A stretch of 64,000 nucleotides of DNA from Tubiluchus corallicola (lineage: Eukaryota > Priapulida > Priapulimorpha > Priapulimorphida > Tubiluchidae). Shown here in pieces: positions 38,614 to 52,300 of this stretch. The stretch spans positions 181,418 through 245,417 of the forward strand of contig JAQGDQ010000086.1 in assembly GCA_030141605.1 (NCBI GenBank). Direction: 5' to 3'. The stretch's first letter is position 1, and every line of letters starts with the position of its first letter. The notes under the pieces were generated by a model. That model saw nothing but the letters and a program-made list of their open reading frames with translations. It did no database searches and was not told where the DNA came from. The translations under genes and the position numbers were made by a program.

Positions 38614-39751
38614 TACAGCAGCTATACAATCAGACTAGAAGTTCTAAAAGTTCCAGTCAAACCATGTTTAAAGCAAACCGATAAGATTAAAGGTACAACA
38701 GTGAGCAGTCCAAGGTCCCTCCAGTTTAACATTATTGTTCAAACATTACAGCAAATCAAGCTCTCAAAACACAGTTCCTATAGAACATAATTTCTCATCC
38801 AGAAACCAGTTTTGCAAAAGCTGTTCTTATGCCTCCAAGGCAAAAACATCTCGAACAAACAAACAAATCTGATTTAAATTCAAACTGTGCATGATTGTCA
38901 GAAGCTGAAGAAATGTAAACAAAACCACATATGTTGAGATCTTCAATTTGACTGAAAGCCAGCAAATAACAAAATCGTCTTGAATCTCATAGTTATTTTA
39001 TATTATTTCTTATTATTTATTCTCCATAAACAGTTTGCTTTTGTTTATTTTCTATAAAGGCTTTGCTTAATAACTCGATAGCTTTACGAGCTAGTGTGAT
39101 GAAACACACAGGGTAAGTAGCCCTGGGTGGGGGAAGAAGAACAGTGTGGTGAACTCTGACCTACGGTCAAAGAATCAAAGGCATTGAGTATCAGTTTTTC
39201 CATTAGTCCGCATCATCTACTAGGGCTTTCTGTCTTTTTTTTAATTTCTATACCTCAAATAAATGCAGAATAAGAAATAAAGATGATGTTTACTAAACTG
39301 ACATTTTCATTACATTTTCTGGCAACAGATGCAGTTTTTATGCTCAGCCAATAACTGCTCCACTAACCTAGTACTTTGGCTAGCAGTGAAAAAGTAAGAT
39401 TTTCTAGATTTTTGGCCAAATATCAATACTTACAGTATACACATCATTCTCTTCACAAGTGTTCACTGTAACTATACTAAGAAATAGTTGAAAGACAAAC
39501 AGCAATGCAAATTAAAGTCAGTACGGTAATTACCACTTTTTTATTAGGAATTGCCCAGCAATTTACACCAGTCAACCACCCAACAGCTGAGTGGGTGGAA
39601 ATAAAAAAACTAGGTAAAAAATAGCTGTATTTTATAATGGTGCACTAATTGGTTAAACGTTTCGATACTTAACACCTGTACAACAAATCTTAATAATAGA
39701 GTAATTTTAACAGTAGCAAATAATTTTATTGTTACTTTATTCTTTTTGCTG
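38614..39751. other. Intergenic between gene B stop and gene A start
   Basis: 1.14 kb that must contain the gene B 3' end and the gene A promoter. AT-rich; no TATA box at a convincing position and no repeat recognised. Confidence 0.5.
39725..39741 (-). other. Paired polyadenylation signals, gene B
   Basis: Two AATAAA hexamers on minus (39736-39741 and 39725-39730) lie within 30 bases of the gene B stop codon, implying a very short 3' UTR. Confidence 0.5.
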
Positions 39752-42700
39752 CTATAATTTCTCTATGGACTGATATACTGCAGTTAGAATATTTTCAATT
39801 CGTGGGTCTGTCAGTAGAGAGGTCCGGCTCATTCCGTTCGTGTTGAATGCGAAAGTAAGATTCAGATCACGGCGGAGGTATCCAGCCTGCATCCCATAAC
39901 CAGGACTACCAATGAGTGTGCCATGATGCTAAACAAAAATGCAATTCACATCTACAGTCTCTTAGACATCAAGTTTGCAAAAATCACACGCATGCCGGAA
40001 AACTTTGACCTATAAATGTGTGTCTAGCCTGCATTTTTAGGAAAATACTAAAACTTAGCAGCTCTTATCAAACTAGTCATTATTAGTTTGTGCCAGCCTT
40101 CATTCCAACACCCTTATGGATCGGAACATTACTGTACTACACACACAACTTATAAGTCAAGACAAACCAGGATAAGCAGCCTAATCTTTTATTCAATGCA
40201 GACTGATTTCTACTAAAAACAACAAAATCAGCCTTAATGAACAAACAATGTTATGGGCTTATCGTGTTGTCTTTCCACAAAACGTTAATACGGGGTAAAT
40301 CTGTCTGTTCAGTAAGTACTTAACTATAGATGTAAAAGCATTTACCAAACAGTCATGGCAGTGACACAAACCAGCACACATATACAAATGCAGTCTATAA
40401 CCACTAGGCAATCTCATAACAACCAGCATTTAACTTTCTGTTGCTTATCTTTTCCATTATTGAAAATGTGAAACTTGGCATTGGTTTTCTGTCAGCACAC
40501 ATTGACACTACACATTTAATAAATGTTAATACATTTTAATAATTTTTCCACATGTAAAGTATACAAATGTGTAGCAGTAAGTACACTTCTATAGTCGAAG
40601 CACATTGAATAACAATTTTAATGTGTTTGTGCAATTTTGCTTTACTGATATAAACAATATAATTCAAACAACAGCTATCAAATAGTTTACATGGGACTCC
40701 TGTTTGTACAAAGGTAAGAACAAAGGAAAGAAGATATTACCTTTGTACACCTGTTTGTACAAAAGTAGGAACAAAGACAAGAAAAAATTACCTTTGAATC
40801 AAGATCTCCAATATAAAATCCACCACGGGTAAATTGTGTGTGAAATCCGACCACACCCAGATTCATGTCTTTTCCAGATGTAATTTGCTCAAAAGCCTAA
40901 AATGATGCATACAAACATTTAGCATGGCCTTTAAATTGGTTAACTACTTGACTGACTGAATTCAATAAGTAGTACTTGAGAATGCAGCAAAGTTCTGAGC
41001 AGAAGTAAACAATTAAGTGTCTCTCTGTGACAGGAAGGGAAGCCATTTTTCCTAGGAAGAATTCCAATTTGAGGTGTAGGATGTGGATATAGCAACATGA
41101 CTCAATATTTTATGCATTTTATTTTATGTTTAAACACAGTTCAGTGCACTGTAAGTCACTGTGCGTCATTGTGCACCAGCATTCAATGACAAGGCTTTTT
41201 GAACCACAATGACTCCATGTTTCTATATCTCATTATTTTAATGTTAGTAACACTTCGAATGACTGCTTGAACCAAAAACAAAAAAAAATATAAAAAATGC
41301 AAGTAGTTTGAAAAGAAAATAGAAAATTCTTAATAATAATTAAAAATGCTCATACCAGCTAATAAAATGTCACTGCTGACTAACCCAATGTGCACCAAAA
41401 AATGTCACTGACTCACCAAAACATGATATCATTAATCTTACCGACAAGACAAAGTAATTTATACTTTCGTTTACTTAGTGAACACTGTGCAACGAATGCT
41501 CTGCTAATTATTTCGAACTTTACCCAATGTTATCTAAACTTGTTTCAAACAACTAACAGGTCGTCAAGAAAGGCTAAATTTACAAGTTTTATGCAGCGTT
41601 ACTGTTAATACAAGCTCTGTATGCAATAAGACAGCATGCATGTGGTAAAATTTCAAGACAAGTTTTGTTAACTTTACTTAAGAATAGGGCTTTCTTGTCC
41701 TTTAACATGAGCAGGAATCTCCATTTTGTTTCAATTTGTTTGCTGCTGATAGCTAATTGATTTAAAGGAACTTCTTTCTTTACTTACTAGTAGATGCCCT
41801 GGGCCGCTTGTGCCTCGATTACTTCGGTTTGAATGCAAGAAAGGCAAAATTTAACATGCAGTTAACCAAATAACCAATTGGTATAAAAAAAATTGCAAAA
41901 GGCACACTGAAAGAAGCATATTAGTCAAATGTTTTCGTAATGCTAATAACATTTCAAGCTTAAAAGTTCATTTAATTAACCTGTTTCAAAACAGCAGATG
42001 AAACAAGTGATTTGCTTTTTTGATTTTCTCCGTTCAGCAGTAAGTTGTAAAGTTTTGCTTGTGCTCTTGCTGTGCCAATTCCACCACCACCGGCTATTTC
42101 TATGCTTCTGATATCAAAACTGTTGGCAATGATTGGATTCTATAAATAAAAAAAACAAATTTAATAAATTTCAGCAGACTGTACTGCTATGTACATCAAG
42201 CACATGAAGAACATGCCGTATGATCAAGTGGGGAAAACAGGCTGAGCAGTTACGATGTGTGCTTATAAAATCAAAGTTAAGAAGAGCCGAACTTAGTTGG
42301 TAAGTAGAAGGGCAGCCAGGGGCGTATCAACCAATAGGCTAACTAGACTATATAGGTTAGGGCGCCGAAGTTTGAGGGTGTCACATTTTAAAAAGAATTC
42401 TTATTCTCCTCAAAAAATGTGTATACTTTGATATTCATGTAAAGAGTGCATTTTATAACACACCACAGGCAGTTACTGAATGTAGCTTCTATATAAGTGC
42501 CACATAATGAACAGGTGCAAGATATTACACAACAAGTAGCTTGCGTAAATATAACCGCTATGCAAACGCATGTAATTAATAGTGACCTATGTAGAAACTA
42601 GGTTAATAGTGTTTCTAATAACACCACAAGTAATTGTTTAACCTTCTCATTACATAAATAACCACAAATTCACAATACAGATGGGCTGGACAGCATTATC

Positions 42701-45700
42701 AGCTAAGGATATCGTAAAGTCTTGATACGTTCCTGAGGGCAGCTCCTTGAAAGATCATCTGGCTGGTTTCATTGACTGTTAGTGTACTCATTTTATGCCA
42801 GTTGAATGTTACATTTTAAATGATTATACTTTATTAGGAACTAAGTTATAAATTAGGCATCTATATTAAGTAGGCCTGCTGTCAATGCTGAAGGGCATCA
42901 TTCTGGCTTGCAGAGTGATAAACTATGTACATGAAAAACTACCATACTGTTTAACGTAAGCACTAATTAGGCCAAGAAGAAAAACAGAAAAAGTCCAAAG
43001 TATCACTAATAACACAGCTGAAAATACCAATTATAATACCAAGTATAATTTGTAACAGCAGGCTGCTAGTATATATAACAACGAAGTAAACGCCACCACA
43101 TCATTTTCAATTGTTTAGTTTTAACAGTTTTGATATTTAAGGTGTTCAGCAAGAATGACAAATTATTTTACTAAACCTACAAGTAATGTTTTATTTGTTG
43201 ATAGACAGACACAGTGAACAGCAAAGAAGCATAGTCTAAACAAACATGTTCTGGATCTGAAAATATATACTATATACAGTAACTCTGCTAAGACATAATA
43301 ACAGCACAGATCCATACTGTGCGCAAGGGTATATTGAGCCTTCTGAGCCCAAGATCACAAAATTCAAGATACCCAACAAAAACAGAGCAAATGGCATCAA
43401 TTATAAACTAATAAGAGCCACGACAAAACTGTAAAACAATACAGAATCAATTTATGAAAAGTGTTAGGAGTAACAATATTGAACATGTTCACTTTTATAC
43501 GTAACAAAAACTTGGGAACTTTGGGGTGCTAAAATCGAAATGTTGTATGTATGAAAAACATTAAACTTGATTCTAGGAATAAATAAAAATACCGTCAACA
43601 AAACTGTGTATGTAGAAACTAACAATTCTCCACTTTTAGGAAAAGTTAGGTACTTGAAATTAAACTACTGGTAAAAGAACTCAAATTACAGTCAGCAAAA
43701 TGTTAACAGTCACCTTAATAGATTTACTGGATTAGCAAAACGACACGAAACCAATTGTTATGCATTACAAAGATGATGATTTTCACAATTTTAGAAATGA
43801 TAAAGATTTTACAAATTACCTAAATGATTGACATCGACTTGGAAAATTAAATGATGATTCTGAGTAGAAGCAAGAATATACTATAACATTAATTCTGACC
43901 TAGAAGCACTACAGTGTTTGCATGCTAATAGTATACTAATGGAATGTTAGAGTATCATATTTTCTTGTCTTCATGTGGTCAAGAATTAGAAGGGACAACA
44001 GAATTTGTCAGTTTTGCGGAACATGAAATCCAGATGTTAGGCCAAGCAATTTTGTTGACGTATCAAAATTAAATTAACTTTTTTCAGATGTTGAGAAAGG
44101 TAAATATTTACTAATACTTGATGTTATTCTGTATTGTTGACTGTATTGCATCTAACTGTGAACAATTACTGTTTGTTATGACGCCAGGATGGAATTACCA
44201 ATGTATGAGCAATTTTGCTGGCACTATGTATCTATACAATACGCAATACAATGCAATGCAATGCAATACACACACACGCATGCACGCACACACACACACA
44301 CACACATATAAAATACAATATATATATATATAGACAACAAAGGGATAATATACCTATAAAAAAACCAAAAAAGTAACACTTAAAAAACTTTTTTAGACTT
44401 TTTAACACCAGCAAACAAAATTTCAGAAAACACTTACAAGTAAAAAGGGTGGTGTTTGCTCAAAAAATGACCTCCGAGCAAGTGTAGCATCACTTCCTAG
44501 CATACGAAGACCATTAGTAATCATTGAAATATAGCCCGGCAGTCCTATGCTATTTTCTCCAATCCTGGCACATCTGTAGTGCAAATGTTTAGGCAAGCCA
44601 ATGTAAAAATCTATTCCTGCAAGTGCAAACAATATTGTTAAACCAAAGAGGCCCCACAAAAGCATTTTCTGCAAAACCATCATTATGAAATTTTCATTAT
44701 AACACTGGAACCATACACACACACACACACGCATGCACGCACGCATGCACACACACACACAGATAATCAACAATGAGCTTTTCAAGCAGTGTCTTCTTTA
44801 TGCATAAACGATGAGCAGCAACAATAGGCAAGACTCTAAATGTAGACTTCTGTACTTTCTCAGGGGGGGGGGGGGAACAAGAAACTGCAATGGCAAATTA
44901 CAATGTTGCCATTTTGTTCAGTGTTGGGTGTTTTTACGCGAAACCCAAAATCTTATAAATCATGTCTTCTCATTCAATATCTGCATGCATTTTTCTCTGA
45001 GATTTTCAAATAAGTCCAGAAATCAATTTTATATTTTAGAACAGTGTTGATTTCGGTGTTTTGATCAGTTAAATAGATATTTACAGTCAAATGGACATTG
45101 CTAGACTTTGGTTTTGTTCCAGCTGATAAAATTCCTCGATAGATGAGCTGTTATTATAACGGAATGGCAATGCATGTCTAAAGTTTGCGGTTTGGACAGC
45201 TGTGGTCATTTACTAAAGCTTTTCGTTTTTAAACTGTCTTCTTCAATTCCTGAACCAATCATCAACATCAACTATTGTACAAAATATAAGAGTGCTTGTT
45301 AATTGTAATATCGGTAATATTAACTCAATTAATGATCAATCAATTAATTGGTTTACCAAATTTATCAGCAAGTTCTTCTTTGAAAAACTGGCCTACTGTT
45401 CGTTTTCCAGGTTCAATTTTGCGAAATAAGCAACTAATCAGATAGCCGTGGGCCAATGTATGATAAGCATGGTGCTGGCCAGGAGGAAGCTGTGGTTTCT
45501 GGTCCTCAAGAATTTTGCACAGCTGTTTCTGGTCGCCAATGATTGCAGGGGTCAATTCATGGTCCACACATGGCATACCTGCCTGCAAAAAACTTTGCTG
45601 TGAAAGTGCAGAGAACCTTTCGCTCTTTGTAAAGCTCATAAATATCAACATTTGTTTCAGCAATATTTTATAAATAGAAAGTGTAGTCCTGTCGATTATC

Positions 45701-48700
45701 TACACAATACACAAATATAAAAGCACAGCAACAAGTTTGCAAGGAGCACATATGGCCCAAAAATTTCTAAAGTTGTTCAGTAAAATGCAATTTGATATGC
45801 GGCACTTTTTTGTAGTTAACACACCCATGCAAAAATAACCAAAAGCACTTTAAAATGAGAAATGAGACTGTAAAATACAAGTCATGAAGATTGGTATATT
45901 CACTGTTGCTAAAAACTAGATGTCTAATTTAGTTTTAACACCCACATTTACCACTGTGGTTTAAAAAAAATGATATGCTACTGCTGTTCATTGTATAATG
46001 CAAAATTTTAGATTTTAATGTAATTTTAAAACAGATAAACAAAAACACTACAATAACATCAATATTATACAGCAGTCGCCGCTTAATAGACTCAGTTTGG
46101 GACCGATGTGTTTTGACCCAATTAACCGATTGAACCTATTAACCGATTTGTGTAGTATTACTGCTATAGAAGTATGAGTCATCAGCTTACTATGCACTGC
46201 AAAGGCTTTTAATCAATTTAGAAACGAAGTGATGCCTAAATTCTTTTGTGCAGTTAAAAATAAGAAAAAAATATTTTAAAATATTAATTTATATAAGTGA
46301 ATTAACAATAAATTAAAAAGTATACTTTTTTAAATCACACAAGTCTGTTTATTTGCAAAAATTACAAAAATTACTTCAAAGTCAGCTGCTTCATTTTCTC
46401 ACGAAGAAGTTGACCCACATTGTTCTCGTAATTATAAAAACGTTGAAAATCTGATGTTGTTGCTCACTTACATTGCCCTTATTTGCTGTACAATGTTTAG
46501 TCTTGTAAGTCACAAGAAATACCGGCTGATTACTGTACCTGCATCTTTGACTGTTAACTCTTTGACTGAAAGCATGATTTGCAACCAGAGCATCAAAACT
46601 GCTAGGCAAGTGATTAAATGCTTAGCTTCCAGAAATTCCTTGGGTAACAGTGGATCAGCCGGTAACAGATTCAAAGCAAATACTAGGGTATTAGCGCATG
46701 ATAAACGTACCTGTTTAAAAACAAAACGCTACTTAACATGATTGTTTCTGCATATATAGTGCACAAAAGGGAAGTAAAGATGACATAAAAGTAGGAAAGG
46801 CTGTTTGGGTACATACAAATGTCTCATTTTAAGTATGTGAAAGAAAAATATTGAGTCAATTAAGGGAAGTTATTTGAGTCAATTACCGATAGTTTTTATG
46901 TATATTTGAACAGAAGCAGCCCGTTCCAGGCGTTTCTGAGTCAATTAAGCGACAGAGTTTATTAACCTCGTGTCTATTAAGCAGCGACTACTGCACATCT
47001 TTTTTTAAACTAATGGATGTAAGAAACTCAATGTTTCCTTATTCGTGTGCTTGCATAGCAAAATCGTCCTGATTAACCTTTTCTAATTATTCACATATCC
47101 TGAATCTGCATTTTATGAAGATCATTTTGATACCAAGCTCATCGCTCTATGTTATTTCTAAGCTGAGATAATCTACATTGAACATGTGGTGCACGCTACA
47201 CACTGGAAAAAATAACCTTGAGAAAATCGTTATTAAATTTAGCCATTGTTTTTTGTCGCGTTTCTGCAATACACTTAGCAACCGCATAAATGGTAGTTGT
47301 TATGGACTTTGCAAGAACACATTGATGTTATGTTTAAATCCAGTAGATGGCCCTTCCTGATGAAGACCTGAGCTTGGCAACAGAAAAAACCCAAAGCAAA
47401 ATGACTGCTTCCATTAGCTACTACCAGAGTTTGAAAATACAAGTTTTTCCCAATTGTAGTACTAGTTTCTAGCCAAAAAACTGCTTTAGACATTTTCTTG
47501 TCAATTTGGTGGTTGAATATCAAAGTCCAATATATTTAGCATTTGTTTTAATAAAAAAACAAAAAATTGACATTTGACCAAATTTTTGGTGCATTCTACT
47601 TTGAAGCATCATAACGTAGTTTTAACTATGCCGACTTATGGACGATTTTGGTTTGCAAGCAAACATTTTGTCTTTCTAAGATACTGATGTTTACATTTAG
47701 AAATTGTCTTTCAGCCAAAAACTGGTGTGAACCCCGTTTAACAATTTCCACTTAAAATATTTAGTTTAATGACAAAACTAGGATTTAAAAATGCAACATT
47801 TAAAAGAGCAACACCTGGTGAGCCAGCATCATCTCTATGGTTATGTTTCCTTTGCCATGTTTGCCAAATTCTGGCCAGTGTTTCATCACCAAGTCATCAT
47901 ACTTGACCACACCTCTGTCCACCAAGATTGCAATGCACAAAGCAGCTGTGGCCTTTGTGGTTGACCAGAATGTAGACATAGTGTCCCGTTGCCATGGATA
48001 TTCGCTCTCCTTGTCTGCATATCCACCCCACAAATCGACCACTAATTTGTCTTTGTAATAAGCAGCAAAGGCATTGCCATGTTCCTCTATCCCATCTTCA
48101 AAATTTTTTCTGACAGTAAAATAATGAATAATCATTAGCAGAATTGAGAGCACGATGTAAAATATAAATCCAAAATAAAGAGTACCACAAATCAAATTAT
48201 GACAAAATATTTGCATTTAATGGGCTTTTTTTCAAATTCCACATTATGGTAAAAATTTATAAAATTTAACTAATAGAAAACTAATAACAGTAACTAGATA
48301 CACCGCCAGATAATCTAAAAATCTTATTCTCAAGAACTAGAAAATATGGAATGGAAACCATACTTGTATAAACCAGTTGCATATGTGATAGATCATAAAG
48401 CACAAGAAAACCCTCCACTTACATAAACTTTGTGAAAATATTTTAAATACGAATTGGTGCAAGTATTTTAAATAATTAATCTTTTTTCTAGTTGCATAAC
48501 TCTTTCAAGCAAGAAAGTGAAATGCTAAGAAATATAACTTTGCATAGAAAGTTTTTTGGGACATAGTTGAACAATTCCTTTTCTTTCCCTGATTTACGGT
48601 ATACGTATATGACGTCATGTAATGTGTCGCGGGAAATTTAAAATGAAAACAAATATAAAATCCTTTCATCGCAAGTACGATTAAAATTGCTGTAAAGTAA

Positions 48701-48972
48701 TAAAACTTTTTAAGGCGATTTTTCTGAATGGCCTCCTTCAGGTATCCCTTTTCTTGTCCTTTAAACCATTTAGGTTTTTCAAAAATACTGATAAGGTCAA
48801 ATTTTGGATTTTGTACAAAACAATTGTACCTGAATGCTTCCTGCACAAGCTCAAATCCTGGTTCCACATGACCATTCACACGCACTGGAAGTTTTGCGTT
48901 AAAATAGTGAGAAACACTTACAGCCAAAGCAGCTATAATACCAACGTAAAATGTTGTTCTTATGACACTCAT
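39752..48972 (-). CDS. Serine beta-lactamase-like hydrolase, paralog B
   Basis: Seven minus-strand exons: 48830-48972, 47815-48109, 45357-45582, 44438-44616, 41981-42139, 40792-40896, 39752-39928. They total 1284 bases, 427 residues, stop TAG. Introns occupy the same positions and phases as in A and C. The start at 48972 gives exon 1 the same 143 bases as gene A; another in-frame ATG lies 15 bases upstream (48987). The N-terminal hydrophobic segment (MSVIRTTFYVGIIAALAVSV) suggests a membrane anchor. S97-T-T-K100 and Y186-H-T are intact; GSPGYG is at 376-381. Exon 6 is two codons longer than in A and C and ends with Asp-Ser-Lys. The last exon starts HHGTLIGSPGYG. Intron 2 carries a pogo/Tigger-like element; introns 3 and 4 carry CA and poly-G tracts. 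Confidence 0.93.
42317..42410 (+). mobile_element. Possible hAT-like transposon end remnant
   Basis: CAGGGGCGTATCAACCAATA, then AGGTTAGGGCGCCGAAG-type sequence, resembles the CAGGGGCGGATC ends of nonautonomous hAT-like families. No opposite end with matching inverted repeat was identified. In intron 4 of gene B. Confidence 0.3.
44224..44335. repeat. (AATGC)n / (CA)n / (TA)n compound microsatellite
   Basis: Adjacent ACAATGCAATGC pentamers, CA and TATA tracts in intron 4 of gene B. Confidence 0.9.
44715..44761. repeat. (CA)n microsatellite with GCAT/GCAC
   Basis: CA repeats flanking CGCATGCACGCACGCATGCA-type units, in intron 3 of gene B about 100 bases upstream of exon 4. Confidence 0.9.
44863..44875 (+). 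repeat. G13 homopolymer
   Basis: Thirteen consecutive G on plus (C13 on the transcribed strand), in intron 3 of gene B. Confidence 0.95.
46070..46993. mobile_element. pogo/Tigger-like (Tc1/mariner superfamily) DNA transposon, nonautonomous or decayed
   Basis: A ~22-base terminal inverted repeat bounds 924 bases. The left end begins CAGCAGTCGCCGCTTAATAG; the reverse complement of the right end begins CAGTAGTCGCTGCTTAATAG; 20 of 22 match. The left flank is TA and the right flank is CA, compatible with a TA target duplication mutated on one side. Subterminal copies of CAATTAACCGATT / TCAATTAAGCGA motifs occur at both ends. Open frames inside (minus 46391-46609, plus 46454-46741) show no transposase catalytic motif I can recognise. 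It lies in intron 2 of gene B. Confidence 0.8.
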
Positions 48973-49331
48973 TTTGAGGCCAGTCATCAAGTGCAAGTGT
49001 GTGGGCTCAGTATAAGCCTACATGTGCTATACCCACAAAAACGCAAAACAAATATTTAAAGATAATCAAGTATCAAAGATTTATTTACATGACTTTACCA
49101 AAACTCACTTTCAGTAGTAGACACTCATCTGCTGTTTGACGCAATATAGTAACCCACTTCAGTTACGTAGACAAAGGTTACGTGAATAAAAGGTAGACAA
49201 AATTAAACATCAATACCCGCTATCAAGTTATCATCTTAAAAATTACTTTGCAGTAAAAACGTACTAGAAAATAGTCATTGGAACATAAAGCAAATAATTT
49301 GTGGTGTGAGTTAATAATCCTGCACAGAGAA
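48973..49331. other. Very short intergenic space between gene C stop and gene B start
   Basis: Only 359 bases separate the gene C stop from the gene B ATG. The only AATAAA on minus (49080-49085) is ~250 bases after the gene C stop and ~108 bases before the gene B ATG. Little room remains for a separate gene B promoter and 5' UTR. Confidence 0.6.
49080..49085 (-). other. Candidate polyadenylation signal, gene C
   Basis: AATAAA on the minus strand between the gene C stop and the gene B start. Confidence 0.4.
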
Positions 49332-52300
49332 TCATCTGTTAATGTTTTCCAGTGATTTGTGTAAAGCATCAAGAAGACTGCTTGTTCTTGTATCCCACAT
49401 CATACCGAAGCCATTGATTCCATTAGTCAAGAACCCAAACGTCACATTGTATCTCTTATTGAGGAATCCCAACTGTCGTCCATAACCAAAACTGCCAAAA
49501 CTCCTTCCTAAACCCTACAAAAGGTTAACAAAATTGCTAAAAAGTGCAACTAATTTTTCTGTTTGTTCTAATATTTTTTTTATATTTTTGCGTTGTGCAC
49601 TGTTATCAGATTTTTTTAAACTATTGATGGTTTCTTGGGCTCTTTGAACAGGAAAGATAAGCACTACCCCTTGATCTAAAATAACACAATAAACGAATTA
49701 AAATCTGTTGCAAAGCATTTTGTGTTTATCTTCCAAACACTGAAATACTAACAAAAAATGCGCAAGAACTCACATCAAAATCTGTTATACAAAATCCGCC
49801 ACGTGTAAATTGCAAGTTTACACGCCGAACTTGAAAATTCTGATCCTCACCAGAAGTCACCTGCTCCATGGCCTGAAAACAAGAAAATCGTGAACAAAGC
49901 AACAAATGACGTCGATTAATAAAAATAAAAATAACTGAGTTTTTGTTTAAAAATACATCTAAAAACGTGATGATACTCGTTTTAATATCAAGATTTGACG
50001 GTCAAATACTGCCTCAGCATTTCCAAGAAAAGTTTCATGTCTGAACATTAGAAATTCTCCTATGTATTTTCAAACTAACATTTTAGTGAGACTATGTGGA
50101 AATTAAATAACTACGCTAGAGTAACTGAGTAATTAAGGATTATTATAATTAGTGGTCAAAGGACAAAGACAAGCATAAGTTTTGCACAATGTTTGCAGCA
50201 AATAAGTAATTATTTTGAGATGATTTATCCAATCATCCAGCCAGCCACCCAAGCATCCATCAATCCATCTATCTAGCTAGCTAACTAAAAATAATCATTT
50301 ATTGCTAAATGAATTTTCTGAAATGCAATGTTCACCTCATACTAAAAATGAAATTAAATAGAAATAATGGGGTCAAAATGCCAAAAATAAACATAATGTG
50401 ACAAGCTACTCAAGATTGCAAGATTTGTCATTCAACTTATAAGTGCATGTATTTCAGAATGAATTTACGCTCCTTGACATACTTCTTTCAGTGTTTCTGA
50501 TGATATTAGAGTTGTGCCATCCAAAGTTCCTTGGTTAAGTAAAATATTGTAGAGTTTAGCCTGTGACCTGGCTGTGCCAATGCCACCAATTGCAGCTAAT
50601 TCTGCAGACTGGAATGCCCAGTTGTTCATGAGCTCAGGATGCTAGAAAACAGATAAAAACACTATTTTTGAGACTTGTTTATTTTTACAAATAGACTAAA
50701 AAAGAAAGAACATTAGCTTGTGAAAAGGTGACCCACAATCTCATGCTAGTAAGCAGCAACAGGTAAACTCTTTCTTTCTGTCTGCATTTGTAAATGAGAC
50801 ATTCTCCTGTTTCAGATCTAAGTACACAAGATTTTAGTAGGAGCACTAGTGCTCCCCTATATGTCAAATCTGCATCTATAGAGCAAGAAGGAAAAAAATA
50901 GAAGAAAAAATAAACCCAAAAATGTTAGAAAGCTTGGAGAAAAACATCTTGGTCTATAGCACAAAAGTGACAACAACATGAGTGTGGTTGCACTTGGTAA
51001 GCCCTACTTAGTTATAGGGAACACTATGACAAACAGAGGGAATATGCAAATTTTAATTGACCACTAAATTATCTCAGGTTTTAGTCATTTTTCTGTTAGC
51101 AAAATAAAAAAATGTTACACATTTCTGTTCACATGATAACCTGCCAACTCTTGGGCACAAACTCAGTTTAAAAGGCGACAGAAAGATGCTTACCATTAGA
51201 AACAGTGGCTTTTGTTCAAAAATGGTTTTTCTTGCTATTGCTCCTTTAGTTCCAATCATCGCAAATATTGTCTCAGGTAAAAACTGCAAGTTGGAGAACG
51301 TCATGGGTTGCTTGCTTAACCTGGCAACCCTGTAATGCAGTTCTTTTGGTAAACCAATGTGAAAATCTATCCCTGATAAACGACAAAGGCAATAAATAAG
51401 CATTGCAGAAACACATCTTATGTATTAATTAAATTTAATAATAAGTGTATATTAAACTACTTATTCGAGCTATTAACTATGAGCTATTTAAATGGGCTTT
51501 TAAATTAAACAAGCTCAATTAAGAAATCCTTGTGGGCATGGGCATGACCTAAGGCAAATAAAATCTTTAAGTATGAGGCAATTTTTTAAGCATTCGTTCA
51601 TTGATTTAATAATTCATTGCTTAACTTCAGCTGTTGAACGCAACTTATGACCACTTAGCAATTTCTTTAGTGCAAGTAGGTATAGCCTAGGCAGATTCAT
51701 AATTAATTTTTACTTGGTGGAATACAACAATTCTATAATACCAAAAACTATAAACTTGGTTTTTATTACTAACTGTTTTACTTTTTCCAGGAATCGCATA
51801 TCAAAAGTTACAGGCCATTAGAATCTACACTAAACTGTTTTTTTTTTGATACCATAATGGCTAATTAATGGTGTATCAAAATTGTAAATCAATCAATCAC
51901 AAGTCAACCAATTAATTAATATTCATAATCTGTTGTTATATATACTGCACTAGTTATACAATAAATTTCTGAAACTTTAAGAAAAATCAATCATTGTAAT
52001 TTATTTTCAATTTCAATTGCAGTTTGAGAAACACTAGTTGTTTATATTCTAGATCTCTGACAAAGTCTGATTGTGCAATGCATACAGAAGATCTGAGTTC
52101 CAATCTCAAAGTGGTTGACAATTTTTCCTATTTCTTTTGCTTTACATGCTATTACAAATTTACAAAAAATCAGCTTTTGGAAAACCTACCAAATTTATCA
52201 GCTACTTCTTGTTTGAAGAAGTGACCAACTGTGCGTCTTCCTGGGTCAATTTTTGGAAAAAGACAACTTATTAAGTAGCCATGTGTTATAGTGTGATATG

